From: Pseudomonadota bacterium
Lineage (GTDB): Bacteria > Pseudomonadota > Gammaproteobacteria > Burkholderiales > Burkholderiaceae_C
Direction: 5' to 3'
Length of the DNA stretch: 58,718 bases
NCBI GenBank assembly: GCA_019351955.1
Contig: JABBOE010000005.1
Location: 1-58,718, forward strand
Within the stretch, counting starts at the first letter, position 1. Every line of letters begins with the position of its first letter. Positions 51,529 through 58,718 of the stretch are shown here, in pieces. The notes below the pieces were generated by a model, which saw nothing but the letters and a program-made list of their open reading frames with translations, was not told the origin of the DNA and searched no databases. The position numbers and the translations under genes are program-made.

Positions 51529-54288
51529 TCAGGCGGGGAGCTTGCTCGGCAATTGCTGCGCAGCGGGCTCCTGCTCGGATGGCGTGCCAAGGACGATGAT
51601 CGTCAGCGCGCGCACCGCGGCTCGCTCGCGACTAACGTCTTCAGGCTCGACATGGGCTGCCTGCCTTGCTCCGCTCAGGCGCGCTTGGTGCTGCAGTCGG
51701 CGCAAGTTCCGGTAGGCGTCAGCCGCCCTATGACCAATGCCTGTGGGCAGCAGTCCCAAGCGCTCCGCGATCTGCAGCAAAGCAATGTTTCCCGCATTGG
51801 CCACAAGATCAGGATAAACCGGTGCGTACTCTAAAATCAGTGCCTGCACGGCGAACTCCACGTCCACCATGCCGCCCTCATCGTGCTTAAGGTCGAACAA
51901 GGCGGTACGGTTTGGATGCCCCTCAGCGACCTTGCGTCGCATGGCAAGGATCTCCGCTCGCAGTGCCGCCCTGTCACGCGGCATGCGCAACACCCGCTCG
52001 CGGATCATCTCGAAGCGCGCGCCGAGCGCGGCGTCGCCAGCACAGAACCGGGCACGGGTGAGTGCCTGATGCTCCCAGGTCCAGGCGGTGTTGCTGCCAC
52101 GGCCGAGTTGGTATTGCTCAAAGGCCGCCAGCGTGGTCACCAGCAGGCCCGCATTGCCGTTGGGGCGCAGGCGGGTATCGATCTCGAACAACCCGCCTGC
52201 TGGAGTGGACGCTGTAAGCCACCACACCAACTTTCTCGCGAAATGGCCATAACGCTCAGGCGCGTCGGGATGGGAGTCGTCGAACAGGAACACGACATCC
52301 AGATCGCTTCCATAGCCGAGCTCCTTGCCCCCAAGCTTGCCGTAGGCAATGACCGCAAAGGCTGGCTGTTCACGATGGCGGCGCGGCATCTCGCCCCAGC
52401 ACCAGCGAATGGCCACACCGATGATGGCATCGGCCAAGCCCGAAATCTCGTCGGCCACCTGCTCCACCGTAAGTTGGCCCGCAAGGTCGCGCACCAGGGT
52501 ACGGAAGAGCTCCGTGTGAAAGCCCCGCCGGAGGATGTCCAAACCCTCGCCTGCATCCCAAGTGGCACGCTGCACAAGCCGCGCGCGCTGTTGCTCGCAC
52601 TGCTCGACACAGTCCCGTGCGCTGAAGCGCTCGCGCGGCGCGTCGAGAAGTTCATCCACCACCATGGGGTTGCGCTTGATGTAATCAGCGGCCCAACTCG
52701 ACGCTTCCAGAGCGCTCACGAGTCGGGCCAGCGCCTGAGGCTGCTCCGCGAAAAAAGCCAAATAGGTTTCGCGCCGCCCGATGGCCTCCAAGACGTCGAG
52801 CAGCCGTGCCAGCGTCAAGTCTGCCTCGCGGCGGCTGGCAGCGATCGCAATGCCGCGCTCGATCACCCGCAGCATGCGTCCCCTTCCCGCATCCGAAAGG
52901 GCGGCATATCGGGGCGACTGTTCCAGAGCCCTAATGCGCGCATGGCTGGCCTCGCCCGCAATTCCTGACTTGGCCAGGCTGTGGCGCAACGCGTCGAGGC
53001 TTTCGGCTGGCTTCTTGCAACCCACGCAACGTGGCCCCGTGTGCAACAGCGCATCGAACTCACCGGCCACGAATTCGCGCACCGCATCCAGTGCGCTCAG
53101 CAAAGCACACACCGGGCGTTTCGACTGAAGATGCGCGGCCGAAAGTCGTGAGCCCATCGCCTGCGCGAGTTGCTCGAGGTCGCCGTCGTCAGTGGGCAGG
53201 CTATGGGTCTGCGCGTCATCCAAGTATTGGATGCGATGCTCCAACTGTCGCAAGAATGTGTAGCTCTCGGCCAGCTTGGATGCTGTGTCTGCCTGCAGCA
53301 ACCCAGCTTGGACAAGCAGCGGCAGAGACTGCAAGGTATTCCGGTTGCGGATCTGCGGCAGGCGCCCACCGCGTACGATCTGCAAAAGTTGCACGATGAA
53401 CTCGATTTCCCGGATACCGCCGCGCCCAAGCTTGACGTCGTTCGCACGGTCGGGCCGGGCTGTAGCGCGACGGGTCGCCTCAGCCCGGATTTGTCGGTGC
53501 AATCCGCGAAGGGCTTCAAGCATGGCAAAGTCGAGGTACCGCCGCCACACGAAGGGCTCGACCACCGTGTCGAGCGCATGCAGGGCTACCTGGGCCTGGC
53601 TGGCATCCACCGGGGATACCACCCGACTCTTGAGCCAGGCAAAGCGCTCCCACTCCCGGCCCTGGACCTGGAAATACTCTTCCAGCATGGCCAGGCTCAC
53701 CACAGGTGGACCGCTGTCACCATTGGGCCGCAACCGGGTGTCGACGCGAAACACGAAGCCATCTTCCGTCATGTCCGAAAGCAATGGGACGAGCCGGCGC
53801 ACAACCTGCGCAAAATACTCAAAATTGGACAGCGGTACAGCGCCGTCGCTCTGCCCGTCCTGATCGTAGACGAACACCAAGTCGATGTCGGATGACACGT
53901 TGAGCTCGTACCCGCCCAGCTTACCCATGCCCACCACCAGAAACTGGGCCTGCGCCCCCTCGGGCGTACGCGGCACACCGTGGCGCGCAAGAAGCTCCGC
54001 GTCGGCTTGGTGCAGAGCGTGTGCAATGGCGCTTTCGGCCATGTCGCTTATGCATTGGCACACCGCGACGAGTGGGGCCCCCGAGAGCAGGTCCTGCTCC
54101 ACAAGACGCAGCATTAAGGCATTGCGCACGCGCCGCAGGCCCGCGCCGAGCGGCTGGCTGCCTCGCAGCGCCTGGACCGCAACGTCGATCTCGGCCCGGC
54201 TGGGCAAACCCGGCTGCCACAGCGCGAGAACATCGTCGAAACGGCCCGCGTGGCGGCGGTAAAAGCGGGAATACGCGTCGAGTTGCAT
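51529..54288 (-). CDS. glnE: Glutamine synthetase adenylyltransferase/deadenylase
   Basis: A bifunctional enzyme that controls glutamine synthetase by adding or removing AMP. It has 919 residues, the usual size. Two nucleotidyltransferase domains are seen: N-terminal GMGKLGGYELNVSSDIDLVF (deadenylase) and C-terminal AYGKLGGKELGYGSDLDVVF (adenylylation), each with GS/SxDxD metal residues. An upstream in-frame ATG at 54408 is rejected: it would read through an inverted repeat (54387-54420). It is the first gene of the glnE-tal-rsmE cluster and divergent from yhdP. Confidence 0.95.
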   Translation of the reverse strand: MQLDAYSRFYRRHAGRFDDVLALWQPGLPSRAEIDVAVQALRGSQPLGAGLRRVRNALMLRLVEQDLLSGAPLVAVCQCISDMAESAIAHALHQADAELLARHGVPRTPEGAQAQFLVVGMGKLGGYELNVSSDIDLVFVYDQDGQSDGAVPLSNFEYFAQVVRRLVPLLSDMTEDGFVFRVDTRLRPNGDSGPPVVSLAMLEEYFQVQGREWERFAWLKSRVVSPVDASQAQVALHALDTVVEPFVWRRYLDFAMLEALRGLHRQIRAEATRRATARPDRANDVKLGRGGIREIEFIVQLLQIVRGGRLPQIRNRNTLQSLPLLVQAGLLQADTASKLAESYTFLRQLEHRIQYLDDAQTHSLPTDDGDLEQLAQAMGSRLSAAHLQSKRPVCALLSALDAVREFVAGEFDALLHTGPRCVGCKKPAESLDALRHSLAKSGIAGEASHARIRALEQSPRYAALSDAGRGRMLRVIERGIAIAASRREADLTLARLLDVLEAIGRRETYLAFFAEQPQALARLVSALEASSWAADYIKRNPMVVDELLDAPRERFSARDCVEQCEQQRARLVQRATWDAGEGLDILRRGFHTELFRTLVRDLAGQLTVEQVADEISGLADAIIGVAIRWCWGEMPRRHREQPAFAVIAYGKLGGKELGYGSDLDVVFLFDDSHPDAPERYGHFARKLVWWLTASTPAGGLFEIDTRLRPNGNAGLLVTTLAAFEQYQLGRGSNTAWTWEHQALTRARFCAGDAALGARFEMIRERVLRMPRDRAALRAEILAMRRKVAEGHPNRTALFDLKHDEGGMVDVEFAVQALILEYAPVYPDLVANAGNIALLQIAERLGLLPTGIGHRAADAYRNLRRLQHQARLSGARQAAHVEPEDVSRERAAVRALTIIVLGTPSEQEPAAQQLPSKLPA

Positions 54289-54386
54289 GAGCGAGTCGGG
54301 ACCCCCGGTCCTTCGCCAACGGTTGATGATGGCCGCAGCATATTTCAGGAATGCGCCCTTTGCTCGGGCCGGGTCTTGCGAAAGAG

Positions 54387-54420
54387 GGCAAGCCTTGCTC
54401 AGCGTCAAGCAAGGCTTGCC
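54387..54420. repeat. 13-bp perfect inverted repeat between glnE and yhdP
   Basis: GGCAAGCCTTGCT (54387-54399) and AGCAAGGCTTGCC (54408-54420) are exact complements with an 8-nt spacer. It lies in the divergent gap between glnE and yhdP. There is no T-run, so an operator or a leader hairpin is likelier than a terminator. Confidence 0.6.
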
Positions 54421-54455
54421 TGTCTGCGCAGGGGGTGATTCTCGCGTTCACTACC

Positions 54456-57400
54456 ATGGACCAACCCAGCGAGAACCCGCCCGTGTCTGCCCTGCACATC
54501 TCCCTCAAACTGGCCACGCGCCTGCTGGAAGCAGCCATCACCCTCGTGTTCGGCTGCTATCTGCTTCTCGGCGCAGGGCTGCTGACCCTGCGCTATGCCG
54601 TCCTGCCCAACGCCCAGGCATTTGTGCCTTGGATGGAGCAGGCCAGCACCCGTGCACTGGGACTGCGCGTGCACATTGGCGCCGTGCAAAGCCAGTGGAC
54701 TGGCCTTTTGCCCACGCTATCACTGCACGATCTGGTGATCGACAACCCCCACGGCCAGCCGGCGCTACGCTTTGCCTCAGTGGAGGCGCTACCGTCGTGG
54801 AAGAGCCTGCCGCGTCTGCAACTGAGCTTTGAGCAGCTCGCGATCAGCGGGCCGCAACTGACCATTGTGCGAACGGATGCCGCTCATCTGGACGTGGGTG
54901 GCATCCGGTTCGACCTCAACGCTCCCGGCAGTGGCGCAGCGCAGCGCTTCGCGGACTGGCTGTTTGAGCAAGACCAGATCCTGATTCAGCATGGCCAGAT
55001 CACCTGGGTCGATGCGGTGCGTGGTAAATCTCCGCTCGTTCTGCGCGACGTCAACCTCGATTTACGCAACACCCGGCTACAGCACCGCGCGGCGCTTCAG
55101 GCCACGCCACCACCGGAGCTGGGCACGCCCGTCGATGTCCGGGCCGACTTTCATCAGCCGCTGTTTCTGCGCCACACGGCGGATTTCTCCCGCTGGCACG
55201 GGCAGCTCTGGGCGAACTGGCCGCGCGTGGACCTGGGTCAGCTCGCGCGCTACACGCCGCTGCCAGCGCAAGTTGCGGGGGGTCGCGGTTCGCTGCAAGC
55301 CTGGGTGGACGTGGGCACGCAATACACGCTTGGCCAAGCAACAGCGCTCGTTGCCCTGCACAACGTCCAAGCAAGACTCGCGCCATCGTTGCCGCCATTA
55401 GCCTTCACTGACTTGAGCGGACGCATGTCCGGCAAGCCGCTTCCGGGTGGATTCGAGATCAGTGCCAGCGCTCTGCAGTTCTACACCCCACAAGGCGCAG
55501 GCCTGCCTGCGCTCGACGCCACATTGAGCTGGCAAAGCCCGCCTGGAAAAGGTGCTAGCGGAAGCTTGCGCACAGGGCCGCTCGACCTGCGAGCCCTGGA
55601 CGCGGTGGCCGCGCAACTGCCGCTACCGACCACCTGGCATGAGCGTCTGTCCCAACTGCAGCCGCAAGGCCGAATCGACAGCCTCATGGCCACCTGGCAA
55701 GACCCAGTCGGTACGGCACCAGCGGCCCTGCCCGCACGGTACAAACTGCAGATCGCATTCACCGGCTTGGGCTGGAACAGCCCTGCAGCGGCCATCACCA
55801 ATGCGCCGCGCCGCGGCGCCAGCACCCCGTCAGGGGCCGGGTCTGCTGCCGCCGCGGCGGGTGAGGCGCCACAGGGCGATGGGGCGCATCTTCCGCGCGA
55901 CCTGCCTGGCGTGCAAAACTTGAGCGGCCGCATCCAGGCCGACCAGACCGGCGGACAAGCTCAGCTCACGATGCGGCGAGGCGCCATCGCTTTGCCGACG
56001 ATCTTCGAGGCCGAGCGCCTCCCCGTGGAAAATCTGGCCACAACGCTGAGCTGGAGCCGTATGCCAGACGGACAGTGGAGCGTGCAAGCCGCCAAACTCC
56101 AACTCTCCACGCCCGATGCCAGCGGCAGCGCAAGTCTGCACTACCAAACGCTCGCTCGAGGGCCAGGCCTGCTCAACCTTACCGCCCATTTAGACCGTGC
56201 CGAGGCGCGCGCCGTGCCGAAGTACTTGCCCTTGGGCATTCCTGAGGGGACTCGCGACTACCTTCGCACCGCCATCGCTGGCGGCAACTCGAACGACGTG
56301 CGCTTCATCGTTCAAGGCCCTCTAGCGGCCTTTCCATTCAACAAACCCGGTAGCGGCGTGTTCTCGGTCAAGGCGCGCATCGTGGACGGCGTGTTCAACG
56401 TAGCGCCGGTGCGCATCCTGGCGAAACAGGAGCCGGCGCAACCTCAGGGCGTGCACGCCAATGCCACATGGCCCGCGTTCACAGACATCACCGGCTTACT
56501 CGAATGCACTGGCCAAGGCTTGCAAATTAGCGGAGCGTCGGCTCATGTGTTTGGCGCAAACCTGCGCAATGTGCAGATCAGCCTGCCCAACTTCTCCAAA
56601 CCTATTCTTACCGCACGCGGCCAAGTGCAGGCGCAGGCCACGGATGCGCTGCGCTACGTGCGCGAGAGTCCGCTGGACGCCAAGCTTGGTCACGCCCTCA
56701 CGCAGGCGCAGGCCAGCGGCCCTTTGCAGGTCAACCTCGCGCTGGTGCTGCCCATACGGGACCTCAAACACAGCACGGTGCAGGGTCAGGTCAACCTGCT
56801 GGGTAACCAGCTGAACTACATGCCCACCCTGCCACCATTCGATGGCGTACACGGCACGGTTGACTTTAGCGACACCGGCTTTAGCCTGCGCGCCACGGCT
56901 CAGAATTTTCTCGGAGGTCCTTTGCAATTGGCGGGTGGGCAGCGCGCCGGCAAGCCGTTGCAACTCGATGCCAGCGGCACCATCAGCGCGCGCGCGTTGA
57001 TGGCCGCGCCGCGTCTGGCGCCATGGCGCGAGCTGTTGCGCCATCTGCAAGGCAGCACGCAGTTCACCGCCCGCATCGGCGCGACGTCCACCGCCGAAGG
57101 GACGCAACCGCAAGTGCAACTGCAGAGTAGCCTGGTTGGTATGGTCATCAATCTGCCCCCGCCGCTGGGTAAGGCGGCGGCGGCGACCGATACGCTGCGC
57201 CTCGACCAATCGGTCTCGGCCCCTACAACTGGACCTCCAAAGAGCGTGTGGCGCATCGACCTCGGAGGCGATTTGCGCGCGCAGTTCGTGCGCCACATCA
57301 CGCCACAGGGAGCGACCTTGCAAAGCGGCGGCATTGCCCTTGGGGTGCAGGCCGAGTTGCCAAAGCCCACGCAGGGCGTTCAGGCGAATGTGCGACTGCC

Positions 57401-58700
57401 TCTGCTGGACCTTGACGCCTGGCAACGCGCGCTGTCCGTCTCAACGGGCGCTCAGACGGTACCGCCAGGCCAGGCATCGCCCGCCGACTTGTCGGACTAT
57501 CTGCCCCAGGTGCTTTCGCTTCGGGTGGGCCAGCTGACCGTGTCCGATCGCCTCTTCGATGACGTCGTGCTCGGTGCGACACGAGCCGGCTCTTTGTGGC
57601 AGGCTAATCTGGATAGTAAACAGATCGCCGGTTACGTGGCATGGCAAATGGGCAAGGGCGAGGCCCCCGGAAGCATCACGGCGCGCCTGTCGCATTTGAG
57701 CCTACCTAAGAGCGCCGACCCCGATGTGGAGCGTCTTCTGGAGCGCCAGCCCCGGAGCATGCCGGCATTGAACGTGGTGGCCGACGACGTGGATCTGCAT
57801 GGCCACCGTTTCAGTCGTCTGGATGTGCGCGCCACCAATCGTGACGTTGGTGGCGTGAAGGAATGGCGGCTCAACAGCTTCTCGCTGGCCGCTCCGGAGG
57901 CCACGGTCACCGGTAGCGGAGACTGGGTGGCCACAGGCCCGCAAGTCCCTGCATCGGGCGCGCAGGCATCAGGCGCCGCCGCCCCACAACGCATGGCCAT
58001 TGGCTTCAGGCTTGTGATCCAGGATGCGGGCGAGCTCCTTGCGCGCCTAGGCAAGCCCGGACTCCTTAAGGGGGGAAGGGGATCGATGCAGGGCACCGTT
58101 TCGTGGATAGGCTCGCCTTTGTCGATCGACTACCCCACGCTGTCGGGGCAGCTCAGTGTCGATCTTGGCAAGGGACAGTTCCTCAAGGCCGATCCGGGGA
58201 TTGCCAAGCTGCTCGGCGTGCTCAGCCTGCAAAGCCTGCCCCGTCGATTGCTGTTCAATTTCAGCGATCTGTTTGAGTCCGGTTTCGTCTTTGACAAAGT
58301 CGGCGCCGACGTGCAACTACGCGATGGAGTGGCCAGGACCAACAACTTCAAGATGAGTGGCGTGGCAGCAACCGTGTTTATCGACGGAAGTGCTGATCTC
58401 GCGCGGGAGACCCAGGATCTGTATGTGGTGGTGGTGCCCGAGATCAACGCGGGCTCGGCGTCGCTCGCCTATGCTTTGGTCAACCCAGCCGTCGGGCTGG
58501 GAACATTCATTGCCCAGCTCATTGCCCGCAAACCACTGATGAAGGCCTTTACATATGGCTACCACGTCACCGGCACGTGGACGAAACCTGATGTGCGCAC
58601 GGCCAGCGACGACAGGACGACGGGCTCTGTGGCCCCACCCCCCCCCGAATCCAAGGCCGAGAAGCCTCTGCAGACCCCCGCACCATCCATTGCCCCCTGA
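54456..58700 (+). CDS. yhdP: YhdP/AsmA-like giant envelope protein
   Basis: A 1414-residue protein with one N-terminal transmembrane helix (about 25-50) and a very long periplasmic part with the repeated beta-strand pattern of AsmA-like lipid-transfer bridges. The DUF3971 region is at about 50-700 and the AsmA-like C-terminal domain ends in VNPAVGLGTFIAQL and YGYHVTGTWTKP. YhdP in E. coli moves phospholipids to the outer membrane. A Pro-rich tail follows. The start MDQPSENPPVS at 54456 is taken because earlier codons run through the inverted repeat. Confidence 0.92.
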   Translation: MDQPSENPPVSALHISLKLATRLLEAAITLVFGCYLLLGAGLLTLRYAVLPNAQAFVPWMEQASTRALGLRVHIGAVQSQWTGLLPTLSLHDLVIDNPHGQPALRFASVEALPSWKSLPRLQLSFEQLAISGPQLTIVRTDAAHLDVGGIRFDLNAPGSGAAQRFADWLFEQDQILIQHGQITWVDAVRGKSPLVLRDVNLDLRNTRLQHRAALQATPPPELGTPVDVRADFHQPLFLRHTADFSRWHGQLWANWPRVDLGQLARYTPLPAQVAGGRGSLQAWVDVGTQYTLGQATALVALHNVQARLAPSLPPLAFTDLSGRMSGKPLPGGFEISASALQFYTPQGAGLPALDATLSWQSPPGKGASGSLRTGPLDLRALDAVAAQLPLPTTWHERLSQLQPQGRIDSLMATWQDPVGTAPAALPARYKLQIAFTGLGWNSPAAAITNAPRRGASTPSGAGSAAAAAGEAPQGDGAHLPRDLPGVQNLSGRIQADQTGGQAQLTMRRGAIALPTIFEAERLPVENLATTLSWSRMPDGQWSVQAAKLQLSTPDASGSASLHYQTLARGPGLLNLTAHLDRAEARAVPKYLPLGIPEGTRDYLRTAIAGGNSNDVRFIVQGPLAAFPFNKPGSGVFSVKARIVDGVFNVAPVRILAKQEPAQPQGVHANATWPAFTDITGLLECTGQGLQISGASAHVFGANLRNVQISLPNFSKPILTARGQVQAQATDALRYVRESPLDAKLGHALTQAQASGPLQVNLALVLPIRDLKHSTVQGQVNLLGNQLNYMPTLPPFDGVHGTVDFSDTGFSLRATAQNFLGGPLQLAGGQRAGKPLQLDASGTISARALMAAPRLAPWRELLRHLQGSTQFTARIGATSTAEGTQPQVQLQSSLVGMVINLPPPLGKAAAATDTLRLDQSVSAPTTGPPKSVWRIDLGGDLRAQFVRHITPQGATLQSGGIALGVQAELPKPTQGVQANVRLPLLDLDAWQRALSVSTGAQTVPPGQASPADLSDYLPQVLSLRVGQLTVSDRLFDDVVLGATRAGSLWQANLDSKQIAGYVAWQMGKGEAPGSITARLSHLSLPKSADPDVERLLERQPRSMPALNVVADDVDLHGHRFSRLDVRATNRDVGGVKEWRLNSFSLAAPEATVTGSGDWVATGPQVPASGAQASGAAAPQRMAIGFRLVIQDAGELLARLGKPGLLKGGRGSMQGTVSWIGSPLSIDYPTLSGQLSVDLGKGQFLKADPGIAKLLGVLSLQSLPRRLLFNFSDLFESGFVFDKVGADVQLRDGVARTNNFKMSGVAATVFIDGSADLARETQDLYVVVVPEINAGSASLAYALVNPAVGLGTFIAQLIARKPLMKAFTYGYHVTGTWTKPDVRTASDDRTTGSVAPPPPESKAEKPLQTPAPSIAP

Positions 58701-58718
58701 GACCGCTGCGCATCGCAG

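Overview
The window is 58.7 kb of G+C-rich, gene-dense chromosome that looks like an autotrophic betaproteobacterium of the order Burkholderiales. The evidence is syntenic: an atpHAGDC tail; argS-SPOR-dsbA; lptA-lptB-rpoN; hpf-ptsN-hprK; fur divergent from bamE-dapB; leuS-lptE-holA; and a Calvin-cycle operon in the order cbbF-P-T-Z-G-K-A with a divergent cbbR, as in Cupriavidus. No species can be named from the sequence. Nearly every gene is intact. I saw no insertion sequence, prophage, CRISPR array, rRNA or tRNA.

Layout. 1-4.6 kb: end of atpH, then atpA, atpG, atpD, atpC and an intrinsic terminator. 5.2-13.8 kb: rlpA, a PsiF-repeat protein (minus strand), argS, a SPOR protein, dsbA, lptA, lptB, rpoN and rfaE2 (minus). 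14-26 kb: a ClC channel, then a MerR-type regulator with cobalamin-photoreceptor motifs (LitR/CarH-like, minus) divergent from a long plus-strand gene run: periplasmic glutathione peroxidase, folE2, FAD amine oxidase, DUF1365, CFA-synthase-like methyltransferase, Tat-exported chalcone-isomerase-like protein, GPH-type transporter, DUF3833 lipoprotein, short-chain dehydrogenase and an NTF2/SnoaL-like protein. 26-33.5 kb: corA (minus), hpf, ptsN, hprK, fur (minus), bamE, dapB, exbB, exbD, and a small cytochrome c (minus). 33.9-38.2 kb: leuS, lptE, holA. 38.3-48.2 kb: the minus-strand cbb operon (transcribed F, P, T, Z, G, K, A, then a thioredoxin-fold protein and cbbY). 48.7-58.7 kb: cbbR; the minus-strand glnE-tal-rsmE cluster; and the giant AsmA-like gene yhdP.

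How the genes work together. The cbb operon supplies the regenerative Calvin-cycle enzymes, phosphoribulokinase and two phosphatases (CbbZ, CbbY) that clear RuBisCO side products. RuBisCO itself is not in the window, so it must be encoded elsewhere. The most interesting locus is at 15.6-26.0 kb. It joins a likely B12-dependent light sensor, a divergent promoter region with regularly spaced palindromes, antioxidant and folate genes, and a membrane-lipid modification set. The CFA-like enzyme there has lost two residues of the bicarbonate site of true cyclopropane synthases, which suggests a different lipid product. The locus, with corA, clc and rfaE2, lies between rpoN and hpf-ptsN-hprK, genes that are normally adjacent.

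The cbbF-cbbR intergenic region is unusually rich in structure: a long perfect hairpin in the cbbF leader, two interleaved (pseudoknot-ordered) inverted repeats, and LysR-type dyads near cbbR.
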